This document shows, piece after piece, positions 11,567 through 22,979 of a stretch of 64,000 bases of DNA. This stretch comes from Saccharum officinarum (Eukaryota > Streptophyta > Magnoliopsida > Poales > Poaceae). The stretch's first letter is position 1. Every line of letters starts with the position of its first letter. A program made the position numbers and the translations under genes. The DNA is taken from assembly GCA_020631735.1 (NCBI GenBank), contig CM036170.1, forward strand, positions 66,975,737 to 67,039,736. The letters are read 5' to 3'. The notes under the pieces are model-generated. The model did not search any database, was not told the origin of the DNA, and saw nothing but the letters and a program-made list of their open reading frames with translations.

Positions 11567-12684
11567 TTAGTCTTTCCAAAATATTAATAGAATTGCTCCT
11601 CTAATTGAGACCATGAACCAACAGTGCACCGAGGCAAAGGTGTAAACCATGCAAAGGCAATACCGATAAGGGATAGAGGAAAAATTACGTATTCTCATAT
11701 AATCTTCTTTACCAGCAAAACCTAATTGTGAGATATATACATTAATGTGTTCCACAGCGGTCTTATCATCTTCACCACTAAACTCATAAAAATTAGGTAT
11801 CCACCAACCATCAGGAGTTTTCAAGTAATCAATGTGTAATGTATACGGTCTATGATATGCGGGCACCTTCCATTTAGAGGAGCCATATGGATTTCTAGTG
11901 TGGGCTAAATCTTCCTCGATTCGGCTTGATTTGAGAGCATCATATGAAGCCGAATCATGATTGTTTGCATGTGCACCCATTGCTGAATTTTCATTGATAT
12001 GGCTACAATTATTAGCAATAGGTTGAGCCGAATCATGAGTTTTAGTACTCGAATGCCTTGCTGAAATTTCACTAATTCGGCTTTGATCATGAGCAAAATA
12101 CGAAGCCGAATTGTGGGCATTGATTTTGCATATGGTGCTGAATTTCCATTGATTCGGCTATGGTTACTAGTAACACGTGAAACCGAATCATGAGTATTAG
12201 CACTTAAACACCTTGTTGAATTTTCATTAATTCAGCTTAAGTTGGAAGTAACATATGAAGCCAAATTATGAATATGAGCATTTGTATAAGGTGCTGAATT
12301 TTGAGAGCAATTGGCTAAATAACTAGCATTGTCATAGCCAATTCTCTCATTCATCGGCAGGTCATGTGGTGGAACCACATATTGTGAACTTATAGCCGAT
12401 GAACAAGGATTTACATGTTGCATGTTGCTAGTAGCATCAAAACTCAAAGAATTCATAGTTGACATCGGCTCTTGACCATGATATCCATTATAATTATGTG
12501 TATGATGAGGAACATTATCAAAAGTATCAGCCGATGTAACATATCTAGTATCATTACAGCTAGCAACACCAACATGAGAGCTTATATGACTTGGAAAATA
12601 ACCATTAGGATCATAAGATGCATTTGCAAGTTGTACCTTGAGGTAATTGTAGTAGTTTTGTGATGAACCACCTTGGTACTCCAT
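11567..12684 (-). pseudogene. gag, N-terminal part with 26-residue repeats
   Basis: The likely original start is the ATG at 12684 (MEYQGGSSQNYYNY). The first 150 residues are Asn/Ser/Tyr/His-rich. The region then passes through four to five 26-residue repeats and reaches a conserved gag block, KVPAYHRPYTLHIDYLK then PNFYEFSGEDDKTAVEHIN, typical of plant gypsy capsid. A frameshift near 11690 moves the continuing capsid sequence (a SWSQLEEQF-like block) to another frame. Several stops occur within the repeats. Confidence 0.8.
11903..12300 (-). repeat. 78-bp tandem repeat (26 codons) in gag
   Basis: Units start at 11981, 12059, 12136, 12214 and 12292, each beginning TGCTGAATTTTCATTGAT or a close variant, with spacings of 78, 77, 78 and 78 bp. 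The period is a whole number of codons. The encoded unit resembles NSAPY..AHIHDSASYVTSN.SRINE on the minus strand. The 77-bp unit carries a frameshift. Confidence 0.85.
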
Positions 12685-12889
12685 GATTTAGAACTTGACC
12701 GCCTTGTTGAATTTTCCAATGTCAAGCGTAACACATTGTAAAATTGCAAGCAAGATCACAAGGGGTCAAAATTAGATGCAATCAGCCTTTTGGGCCAGAT
12801 GCAACAGTAATGGCGAGCTCAAGAAGATAGATTAGCGAGGAATAGGGCTAGGGCAAGAAGAATCAGCTACAAAGTAGAGGCGAAGCAAA

Positions 12890-12918
12890 TTCTTTCCCAG
12901 CGGAGTCACCAAAAAGTA
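12890..12918 (-). promoter_or_regulatory. primer-binding-site region of the Ty3/gypsy element
   Basis: Directly inside the 5' LTR on the minus strand the sequence is TACTTTTTGGTGACTCCGCT followed by GGGAAAG. TGGTGACTCCGCTGGG sits where a tRNA primer would anneal. I cannot assign the tRNA from memory. Confidence 0.6.
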
Positions 12919-13920
12919 TGTTGACATTCAAGATCGCTCCAAACCAACACACCAGTGAGGGCCTTGGATGCCCAAGAGGTCTTACAAGACCTGCAACATA
13001 GCAAGAGATGAAGCGTAACAGGCGTAACCGATCTAGGGATTGATAGGGCCGATGTAGAGCTCGTTCTCGGCCGAAACGACTCCCGAACCACTCCCGGAAG
13101 GATCCATCAGGGAGAAGCACGTGGAGGATCTCCTAGGACTAGCAAGGCCGCCTAGGATGCCGACAAATCTCATGGAGAGGCTTGCCGAACAACAGGGTAG
13201 AGGGTTGAGAGGAGAAAACTAGGGTAAGATAGGAGTTTTGGTTGTTGTTTTGTCGATTGGATAGATGGGAACTCAGTCGGCCATGATTCTCTTATATATA
13301 TAGGGGGGTGGTCTTATCCCAGTAGGAAACCTCTCTAAGGCTTATTTTCTAAGTTTGAGGTTGGAGAAGAGAAAAGGAGTAAAATGAGTAGATTGATTTG
13401 TTTGTATGACGATTGGATAGATGGGAACTCAATCGGCCATGATCCTCTCATATATATAGATGGGGGCTGTCTTATCCCAGTAGAAAACCTCTCCAAGGCT
13501 TATTTTCTAAGTTTTCCACGTCCAAAAACTGATCTAGAAACAAATCGGTTCGATATCTGAAAGTCAGATTCGGAATAAATACCTACCGGTACTTCCGGTC
13601 AGGCTCCACCGGTAGTATCGGTAGTTCATTTTCAAGCCAAACTGTGCCACCTACCACCATCCATAGATAGTACTAGTCTCGGACCGGTAGTACTGGTAGT
13701 TCATATCTGTGCCAAACCTTCTCGGACCGGTAGTACCGGTGATCTCGGACCGGTAGTACCGATAGTTCATACATTTTCTCGGAGGCATAACTCTCTCATC
13801 CAGACCCCAAATTGGACGTTCCATATATATTTTTTGACCATCTCAACGAGAGGAACACAATGGTGAAGTTCGTTACACATTTTGATAACTTCACAAAATG
13901 GACATTTTTTGTTGTCAACA
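12919..13920 (-). repeat. 5' LTR of the Ty3/gypsy element, with internal duplication
   Basis: 1002 bp, TG...CA. It differs from the left LTR mainly by a tandem duplication of about 157 bp. 13200-13356 and 13357-13513 both run through GATTGGATAGATGGGAACTC, an AT-rich TATA-like run and CTTATTTTCTAAGTTT. The two copies have diverged from each other, so the duplication is old. ACCGGT palindromes lie at about 13580-13770. The right TSD GGATG follows at 13921. Confidence 0.93.
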
Positions 13921-13925
13921 GGATG

Positions 13926-14611
13926 AATGGTTTCTTCTAGGACTGAACCAAAGATCAACAAATAGGTTTACTGCCTAACCAAAAAAATATAGGTGTGACA
14001 AATCACGCTAATCCACAACCTAATCAATCCAATCCCACCAAGAACATACATTAGGAGGTAAGGATTCCTTAGTAGACTGCATATTGTAAATCTAGCCAAT
14101 GCTATTATTAGCATGCCACAGAAGCATGGATTCTTAGTTTTAAAAAATCTAGAGGAAAATTCAGAAGAGAATACGAGTGAGTTTTAGTTGCAAATTCATG
14201 ACAAGAGCACCATCCAATGAGTATCTCGTGATCCAAATAAGCACGGGAAAGGAAAATCTTAGCCATCTGGACACCTAAGGAAAAATCTACACAACCCTAT
14301 TGCCCCAAACCATGACCACTGCTGCCCACGGGATGTGTTTTTTTTTTCAAAAATCCCTGCCTCCTCGGACCTTGGACGACACCAGTGCAGCAGCCACCAA
14401 AGATCCGGCATGCCCTAGCCCTACCCCGCCCCGCTTATGTCAAGACGCCGCCATCACGGCGCGCTGACCCATCTGGTGGGTTCCAAGGAAGAGGCTCCAG
14501 AAGCACCTTACCTCCTAATGTGACCACGTGCTGCTCCGACGAGGAAGGCGACACGGTGGGACCAGGGTCAAGGAGTCTATGGCGGTGTAGGGGAAGAAGG
14601 CTGGAGTTGGT
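13926..14611 (-). other. ancestral intergenic/genic remnant between insertions
   Basis: A short non-repeat island between two LTR insertions. From about 14360 it becomes GC-rich. On the minus strand, 14610-14385 looks like 5' UTR or first-exon sequence with a possible GAG|GTAAGG donor near 14510. No protein is recognised. It may belong to the same minus-strand gene as 336-405. Confidence 0.3.
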
Positions 14612-15180
14612 CCCTCTGTAACACTCCGGTGTTACGCATGCATTTAGCACCTGCAAATCATGAGCATAAGCATTTTCATACATTCATTAGCATTGCATGA
14701 AATAATGAATGAAACATAACTTTGAAACATTGATGTTGTAATTGTTTGTTTAAAAAGAACTATACCATGATTATGCTTGTTAGGTTAATAAACATGCTTG
14801 TTTGGTAGTGTAAAGAATTTAGAATTGTTTCACATGAAATTTGGAGCAACTTTGGTATTCAAAGTTTTGTCAAATTTGGCTTTTAAAAATATTCCTAAAA
14901 ATGGTCAAAAACTCTTCATATTTAGCTTTTACATTCCAGTTTAAAATCGATATAGAAATTTGAGTTGGTCCCTTAATAAAAGTTGTAGAAAATTAAATTC
15001 TAAGCAACTTTTATTTTTGGGCCATTTCCAGAAAATACCATTTACTTGCTCAAAAATTGATTTGAAGCTATTGTTTGAAATTTATTTGAAAAATAAAAAG
15101 AAAAGGAGTTCATTTTCTTGTTCGGGCCGGCGCCTCCCTTCCTGGCCTGCTCGTGAAACCGGCCCGGCCCAGCTCGGCCC

Positions 15181-16667
15181 TGTTGACACTTCTAACACCA
15201 TTTAAGCTAAGTTGTCATCCCTAACATGGCGTCAGAAGTGTTGGTATAGAACTGCTCCTCTTAGAATAAAAATAGGATCCACAAGCGTACAGATAAAATA
15301 CCATCGTAGCACTTCACTGGGAAATATTCCAGGTATCGTTAATTTATATTTAGCTTAAGGGAAAGAACTAAGGACTTAAACCTAAAGGGATGGATTTGCA
15401 AAATACGACTACTTATGAGAAATCAATTACACAGTCACTTACTTTGGCAGGGGGATAAACCATGATAAATAAGTATAATTGAATTGTAAAGCATAGGGAA
15501 TAAATCATGCAGAGATTAGAGATAGACTACTCATCATAAAGGTAGGTTGACGTCTGATTAGTTCGAGAGATTGAATTCTAGGTAGGTTCTAATCTACTAA
15601 GTTATTCATCTACTCTAGCAAACACACTATCATATATAGCATAAAATACTCTTTATCTATGTATAAGAAATATTACTGAAGAAAGCCAGAACATAGCATG
15701 ACTTCCTACGTAACGTTGTTTCTGCCTGTCCTATCAACGGGAGGTGGACTATATAAGACTCAATAGAACTGTCACCTCCACAAACTACCACACGACCCAG
15801 CCAATAGGGTGCATTTGCAGGTAAATAGCATCTAAGCACCACGCTTACATGTGATCTACCACTTAACCCCCTCGCGAAGAGAGCTAAGCGCTTTGCAAAC
15901 ATATACATAAACTCATGATCAATCATAACCATATCAAATGTACTACTAGAGCAAACTAGGAACATAATAAATAGAAACATAATTATATTAGAATAAAGTC
16001 GTAGAGCAAAGATACAAAATAGTACCAATACTTTGATGACGAAGATCCAAATTCCGAGCACAAGTCGCTCGACTCTTCCTCTATCTAGTCTAAACCTATG
16101 TAGAAGTTGAAGAGTTAGAGTAGCTATTCTAATTATCTGGTGGAGAGAAACTCTCTAAACCCTAGCTCTGCTGATGGCTCCCTCTGCTAATGAATTGCTA
16201 ATGAATTAGGGTTTCTCCTGGGGTGAGGGGCCTTGCTTATATAGCCCTCTAGGAAGCACCACAGCCCTCGGATCAAACCGACCTTGATCTATGGTTTTTA
16301 TTCATCCTCAAAGGCGGTGGAGGCAAGATCCGCGAGCTCGCAGCTGATTGGTCACCTGGGTGGGGCGAGCGCCCAAGGCCAGGGGCGGCCGCCCCACTTG
16401 TCAGCCCATTTGGCCCTCCTCTTCGAGGAGGTGCCTTCCCGAGTCTTCTAGATTATTCTTTTTCGTAGTAGGGTTGATTTCTCTCTATGTAAATCTGACA
16501 TGTGGGTCTCCTTTGGTCTTTTCCTGATAACCCCCTATAGAAATAAACATTCACCAAAACTCGTGGAAATTATTAGTTTAAAACCCCTAAGTCTAAGGTG
16601 AAGCTCATTTTAACCCTTCTTTTGATTCTTATTGACTTATAAAGTTGATGGTTAATTACCATCAACA
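15181..16667 (+). mobile_element. 1.5-kb solo LTR nested in the larger solo LTR
   Basis: TGTTGACACTTC at the left and ACCATCAACA at the right, with GGCCC at 15176-15180 repeated at 16668-16672. A promoter-like CTTATATAGCCC lies at about 16235-16247 in plus orientation, followed by a C/T-rich leader. No coding domains are present. Confidence 0.88.
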
Positions 16668-19634
16668 GGCCCCGTCCGCGCCCGCGCGCGCTCGCCTGAC
16701 CGGCCACAGAGGAAGGCCATCACGTGGCCGTACGTCGTCGACGTCGCTTGCCAGGTGGTGGTCCGGAGGACCCCGCGCGCGCCTGCCTTCAAAACCGCAG
16801 CACCGGCGCCCTCCTTCCCTAGCTCGCCCTTTCTTTTTCTCCACCTCGCCTTCGCCTTGCCCTCACCCGCAGAGCAAGCTGCACGGCCGCTGCTCCATTG
16901 CCGCCACCACCAAGCTCGCCCGCGCCATTTTGCTCTCGCCCGAGCTTTGCAAGATCGCGCGCGAGGCCTGCCTCGACGTAACGCGCCTCCGGCACCGCCG
17001 CTTCGCCAAGGTGAGGGCCGGAATGGCCATGATGTCGCAATGGTGCCCGTCGGAGCTCGCCGGAGTCCGCGGCTGTGCCGACCTGCCTGCTCTGCCCATC
17101 CTTCTTCCTCTTTCTCACGCGCAGCAGGTCCCCATCGCCTCCGCGAAGCTCTTCCGCACCTCCTCGCGCCTCATCGTGGCCTAGCCACCGTCGGGCCCGC
17201 CAACGGCGAGCAGCACCGTCGGGCCTGCCATGGCCGCTGGCATACCTGCACCGCTACCCAATCAGCTCCATCTTCTAGCTCTCCTTGCTTGTGTCATCGT
17301 GACGAGGCCAATGGTGGAGGTCCCGTCGCCGGAGACCTCACCGGCGTCGAGGAATCGCCGGTCAACGGTGTGCTTTGCCATTACGCGGCTGACGGGTGGG
17401 GCCGTGTTGACCGCGGGGGTCCGCTCGTCAGTGCCTGTGTTGGGTTTTGCGTGCACTGCGTCAGGTGCACTCAATATTTTCTGCGGCTGATTTTAAAAAA
17501 GGAATTGGAAAATAATTTTCAGAATTTATATAAATGCTTTGAAAAATCATAACTTGCTCATTTTGGCTCTAAAAATGGTGAAATAAATTTTGTTGTGATC
17601 CTTATGACTAGATCTATAGCTTAAAATTATTGCATGTTGAATTTGTGATACTTTTCTGTGGAGCTTTATTTAATTCTTAAAATTGTTGTTTTCTTAAGAA
17701 ATGCATAATAAATCATAGGAAGCTCAGAAAAATATGGTTCTAGTTTTGTTAACCTTCTTTAGTGATGTACTTTACATGAAAAATATATGCCATGCATGTT
17801 CTATAGGAAAATAGTGATGTCTAGTTCAAGTGCTATTTATGGCTGATTTTTGTTACTTTTGCTAGAGAGCAGAATTTGTATAAAACATGCACGTGATAAT
17901 TTTTGTACAGTGATTATTTACTATGTAGAACATAGGAAATACTAAATCTGTTGTTTGATACTTTTCATAATACAAAGTATTTTTGTGCTCATATTTGTCA
18001 TTTTTGTGTAGGCTATTTTACTTATCTAAATGCTATAAAAATTTTATGGTAGTCTACTTAGAGTAGTACTATGCTAACTGTAATTTTCTCAGATTTTTCT
18101 GTGCTGTCAAAATAGATGTTGCTACTCAAACCTAGTGTTAATTAGGGTTTAATTAAATCTTGCTTTATGCATGATTAATGAGTTAGTAAATCTTTGGTGT
18201 ATCTTTAAAGCATTTTAACTTGTTGTGGTAACTTAGCATGTTAGTACAGTGGTTGTAGTATTAGTGTAGCAGTACTTACGTGTAGCTACATGGTAGTTAG
18301 TAGTAGAAGAGAATGCAGTAGATGACAGGTACTTATAGTACATATTCTTGGATGATGTTGACTACCTTATAGAAGAATTTTACTTCTACTCTATCCTATA
18401 AAACAAATCATGTTCATCTACCTTGCATGCAAGCATATTTATTGTGTGCATTTTCATCCGATGCAGCTTTTTCATAAGCACTTACGCACATGCATTATAC
18501 AGGATCGCCAGCAGAGAATCCAATCATCGCACCCATGGAGCCGGAAGAGCAGCTCAAGGTGCAGCCACAGGAGGTGCCCGAAGCCGACGAGGAGGACGTT
18601 GAGGAACTTCCGGAGTGCCCTTTCCTTCGAGAGAGGCAAGCCCCAGAGAATTTCTCCCTCGGTTTGCAACTACTTAATTAATGCTTTACTTTAATTGATG
18701 CATTACGTTCAGGAGTTATTTGCAACCGTTGTTGTATTATACCTTATTTACCTTTGTTATACTATATCCTTGTTATCCTGGTATCCGCAGTCGAGTCAAT
18801 GCTTAGCTGGCTTAGACCGATAGAAGTCAGGTGATTTCCTGTCACCTGCGAGCTATAGGTGGTTACCTGGATCTGCTTGGATAATTATGTCATCATGGGA
18901 TAACTAAGTGTTAATTTAAAGTTGAGACCGGATGGAAACTTATAGGGTTTCGGACTGTAGTGATTTCCGTCTGCGTCGATTAAGGACCGACCATTGTTAG
19001 GCCTCGGGTCATGTTGAACGCATGCCTCACATTTAGCTGAGCAAATAATGTACCTTTCGACCGCGAAGCTGAGATATTATTCGGGCCGAGTGGATTGCCT
19101 GCAGCGTACTGTATTGGAGGTGTGGTAGGACACGGGGGCGTGATGATAAGACCGAAAGGCAGTCGGTCGGCCCCTGGGTACATGTGGTTCCTGGCGAACC
19201 CGAGATTTTACCTGGATAGTTGACTCGGTGACCAATATCTCACTTTAGCGGGTGAGTGAGGTTTGTGTGAGGAATAAATTACCAGCTGATTAATAATCGA
19301 TTCGAATCACCATCATTCACTGGACAGTGAACACTTGACTTGAGTTACTTCATCGTAGTAATGTTGATGGAACACTTGGATAGTTATAATGGATATGACA
19401 TTATGGAAGCTGATAATGATCATTGGTTATCATTAATTGCTTAATCATATGCTTGCTCTAGTATAGATGCAAATGTAGCCGACAGGTTAATAATAATTAA
19501 CTTGACATAATGCTTTTGGAAAAGATTCTTAAAATGTTAAAAATGCCTTTTTGCAAATGAGTCAGCTACACCACTATAAAGCCCTTCATAATCCTTGGTG
19601 TCACTTTATTTTTGGTTATGTCGGGTAAGTCTAG

Positions 19635-19656
19635 CTGAGTACCTTCTCGTACTCAG
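19635..19656 (+). other. LTR hairpin CTGAGTAC-loop-GTACTCAG
   Basis: A perfect 8-bp stem with a 6-nt loop lies 10 nt after a donor-like GGGTAAGT and before TTGCAG. A near-identical hairpin is at 59253-59270 in the other chromovirus-like LTR. The role is unknown. RNA dimerisation or packaging is one inference. Confidence 0.6.
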
Positions 19657-20114
19657 GGTTTTGTTCCCACTTATTGCAGATAGGCAGATGTATTACGGCT
19701 ATTGTATCAACTGCCTTTATCTTGCGATGGGTGATGCTTAGGACCATGTGCAATGGTCATTCCTTACATCTCATCTAATGCTTTTGTTGGAGATGATCAT
19801 CAGCTGGCACTTTACTTCAAACTCCGTGTGAGTGTGTGTGGATTTGAACTATTTGCTTCCGTTACTTTCTACTTGAACTCGGTTTGTAATAACTATGTTT
19901 AAACTCCAATGTATCTGTGATGTGAATTCTTATGTAATATGTGATGGTGACCGCTAAACTTATTACAATCTTGGCTGGTGTGCGAGTTGGCTTGAAATCC
20001 TTCGTGATTTCACGGACTACTGGGTTATACAGGCTTAAGTTTGTTAAATCGTCTGCTCTAGCGGGTGATTTTCTTACTTAATTTTGTATAATTGGTTAGT
20101 TCTGTTACACCCTC

Positions 20115-20440
20115 TACACCTCGATCTAGAGTCTACTGCACCTCGATTTGGTTGCGCGTTGCACGGCTGCGGATCTAGGAGGCCATGCAGGGTTGGCGAA
20201 CGATGCGAATCACGCGGTGCCGGAGTTGGGTGGTGGCGGCGGTAGTGGATTTGGGTGGGCGTGCAGGGGTTTGGTGGGTGCAAGACTTGTGATGGAGGCG
20301 GCAGTGAATCAGCGATGAGGGCTGAAGCGACGAAAGAGTTAGGGTTTGCACTCGAGGGTGGTATTTGGGCCTCACAATGTTGCCGTGAACGAGCCTGTTT
20401 TCATTTTTAGTTTCCTGCGAACGAGTCTTTTTTCATTTTC
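20115..20440 (-). other. 5'-UTR-like minus-strand remnant
   Basis: Continues the pre-insertion sequence of 14.4-14.6 kb. On the minus strand it opens with GCAAACCCTAACTC, a plant 5'-leader-like start, then Pro/His/Thr-rich frames of 66-69 codons. Without a recognised domain I cannot call a protein. Confidence 0.3.
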
Positions 20441-20675
20441 TGGTTCACGCCAGAGGCAGGGCCTTATACCGACAGATTGTTTGTCATCTTTTCTTATCTA
20501 TACAGACCGATAGTTTGACTATATAGCCAATATCTATAGCGACCGATTGTTCAACGCAAAAGATACTTTCATCGACACTTGATCTGTGGGCCAGCTATAC
20601 CGACTAACGGTTCAACGGTATTAGTGAACTTATAATGACACACGTGTGATGCTATATTAGTGTTGTGGTGTAGTA
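20441..20675. mobile_element. possible CACTA-type transposon end fragment
   Basis: GACCGATTGTTCAACG-like motifs recur four times at 20-60 bp spacing. The right edge, TGTTGTGGTGTAGT, is the complement of a CACTA-like terminus. No transposase or opposite terminus is seen. Confidence 0.35.
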
Positions 20676-21983
20676 AGTATGAAAATAAGATAAAATAGGG
20701 AAAACACGAAGAAAGTGCATCTAGCCCCCTAGTGGGTTTTGGTGAATTGAATGACAACACTATTAAAAGCCTAGCAAGTTTGCTAAGTGTTGATCAGGAA
20801 ATTAAGCATATTGCATACACATGAATATTGCATAACAAAATGTATTAAAAGTTCAACAAGAAGGCAAGCTTGATGGTATTCCACATAGTGTTGAAATGAA
20901 AGCCAAAATTATGTATTGTTGTATTAGAAGATCATGGAAACAATCTAGTTCAGGCAAAAGACAACAATGCAAATGGAATCAATGAAATGGCTTCTATGTT
21001 GTGGGATATCATAGCATCATGTGAAAGCAAACATATTTGGCAAATGGCAAATGAAATATGAGTTGATGATTTTGAATTGGTCTCTATAGTGGCTTGCTTT
21101 GCATGAACAAGAAGAGTTAGACAATGGACTAGCCTTGATGAAGGATTGAAGAATGAATCAAGGATGCATAAGTGAGGACACACCAAGCAAAGGTTAAATG
21201 ACAAAGGACACTGCTCACAATTGAATCCTGCGAAAGTCAGAAGTTCTGGTCTCCTATTAGAAGTTCTGATTTTCACTGCTACTTTGGTTTGCTTGTATGG
21301 ATAAAGATTTGGAAAATCACTTTGCATTGAGTTGATCAAGCTAGAAGTATGAAGATAAAGATTGAAGTGAGTATTAGGAATGTCAAGCCAAAATGAATAG
21401 GATATAAGGAATCATGAATTGGTTTGACCATATTGATGATGATCCATATTTGTCTCTATGAGAATTAAACTAAAGCTTGATTGATCTCAACATTCATATC
21501 TAGAAGATATTTCAGTAAGGGTCGTAATATTGAAGAAATGGTTTTCAATGGATGCTTAATATAATGTGACTTGACTGTGGCTCGATAAGGTGAAGATAGC
21601 AAGGAAAAAACTTTGAGGGACTAAGCGAAGGTGAAGGGTAAGCGACGGCTTGAGGACCGAGGTAGCATGGCTAAGGTAAAGAAGAGCGTACTTGCATTTA
21701 GTCGAGGAACTAATCGAGCTATGATGAGTCATGTTGTATTAAGGATCAAATCATTAGTAAAAGTAACTTAAAGCCATAAGGTGAACTCATATATATGGAA
21801 ATGGTTCAAGTCACATGCTCAAGGTATGTTTGCTCAAAGAAAGGATACAAAGTTGATTGCAACCCCTTATGAAGTGATATTGAGAAGAAATGACATATGA
21901 AGACATTGAAGACTTAAGTGGTTAAAATGGTTATTTTCTCTTGATCTTGAGTATAGGTATACCGTACTATTAAGGGGGGATGT

Positions 21984-22745
21984 TAGGGATGAAAACGGCT
22001 AGAAACGATCAATAGGAGGCCAAATCACTTTTATTTTCACACCTTTTTTCTCAAAAACGAAATTGATATGATATTGTCGGAAACGAATACGACACCGATA
22101 TTCCGGTAAATTCGAAAGCGATAGTAGTCGATCGGAAAATATATCGATAATGATCGGAATCCATGAGAACGATATCCTAGAAAACGATAAACACGCCAAA
22201 CTGTAGAACATGAGAAGAGCCATAAAACTCGACCTATCTTATATGACAATAGTAATAAATAAAGCCACAATTAACAAGACCACAAGCAAAAACCACGATT
22301 CACACCATCTTTGGTCTCAAACAAGCTAAAACCTAGATTCTGTTCGTGATTGTGGTGACTAGCTAGAATTAAGGTGCAGTACGTGATTGACTGATTGCCT
22401 TCTTGTTTCTATACAGATGAAATATTTGCCGTATAGTTCCTTTTCAAAAAAGATATTTGCTTTATATGCTTGCGTGTGTAGATGAGATGCTTAGATATGA
22501 GCCAACTAGACCTAAAATACTTTGAATCGATAACTACTAACGGTAAATTACCGACTAAATACGGTAATCTTCGAAAACGATCGGAAGAGGGCAAAATCAT
22601 TTTCGCTTTCATTTCCGATTAATTTTATCGTTTTCATTTTCATTTTTTCAATTATCGCTACCATTTTCATTTAGGCCTGAAAATCAGAAAAAACTCGAAA
22701 ACGACTTTCGAAAATCAGAAATCATCATTTTCGTTTTCATCCCTA
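21984..22745. mobile_element. Ac/Ds-like non-autonomous hAT element
   Basis: Inverted ends TAGGGATGAAAACG ... CGTTTTCATCCCTA are bounded by the 8-bp duplication GGGGATGT (21976-21983 and 22746-22753). The 11-bp TAGGGATGAAA matches the known Ac/Ds terminal repeat. The 762-bp interior is AT-rich with CGATCGGAAAA-type subterminal motifs and no transposase, so it would need one supplied in trans. Confidence 0.92.
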
Positions 22746-22979
22746 GGGGATGTAATACGAATCATAGACAAGTCTCAAGTGCTCAAACTAACCGAACCCA
22801 AGTGCTAACATGAGATAAACACATTAGCACAACACTTACACTTGTTGATCTTAGGGATTGTTCTTAGCAGGGTTGGATAGCCCTCGAAACAAGCTTTTTG
22901 GAAAGTCCAAGATCATTAAAAACGAATTTTGGAGTAAAAAGTTATGACGTTTTCCGTGAAGTGACCTATGCTGTTTTAG

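Larger units (their letters stand above)
786..13920 (-). mobile_element. Ty3/gypsy LTR retrotransposon, minus strand, non-autonomous and nested
   Basis: LTRs at 786-1624 and 12919-13920 run in the same direction. The right LTR keeps TG...CA ends; the left has TG...TA. GGATG at 781-785 is repeated at 13921-13925, which marks an intact insertion. Internal order on the minus strand is gag (12684 down to about 9985), a spacer, RNase H remnants, the integrase zinc domain, the integrase core, then the integrase C-terminus. No reverse transcriptase core or active-site aspartates are found between gag and RNase H, so pol has a large deletion. Frameshifts and stops break every domain. The gag zinc region (CKWHNSFDHNTCDCNMF) and an RNase H-integrase linker fit plant Ty3/gypsy elements. 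I would place it near the Tat group, but that is inference. A 4.8-kb solo LTR interrupts the integrase. Confidence 0.93.
14617..20109 (+). mobile_element. large solo LTR (chromovirus-like), interrupted
   Basis: Starts TGTAACACTCCGG, ends GGTTAGTTCTGTTACA, and is flanked by CCCTC at 14612-14616 and 20110-20114. After removing the nested solo LTR it is about 4.0 kb. Its 3' third shares ordered motifs with the LTR at 57332-59695, which precedes a chromovirus-like pol: GTCGGGTAAGTCT, a GAGTAC/GTACTC hairpin, TCAGGGTTTTGTT and TTGCAG. GC-rich sequence at 16.67-17.48 kb contains a 265-codon frame without a recognised domain, probably chance. No gag or pol is present. Confidence 0.85.

Noticed and set aside
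16755..17552. 265-codon plus-strand frame in GC-rich sequence
   Set aside because: It lies inside a solo LTR with clean TSDs, overlaps other long frames, and is Ala/Pro/Arg-rich without a domain. Long chance frames are expected at this GC content.
19620..19680. Small intron in the LTR (GTAAGT ... TTGCAG)
   Set aside because: The distance is about 55 nt, below normal plant intron size, so I treat it as a conserved structural motif instead.
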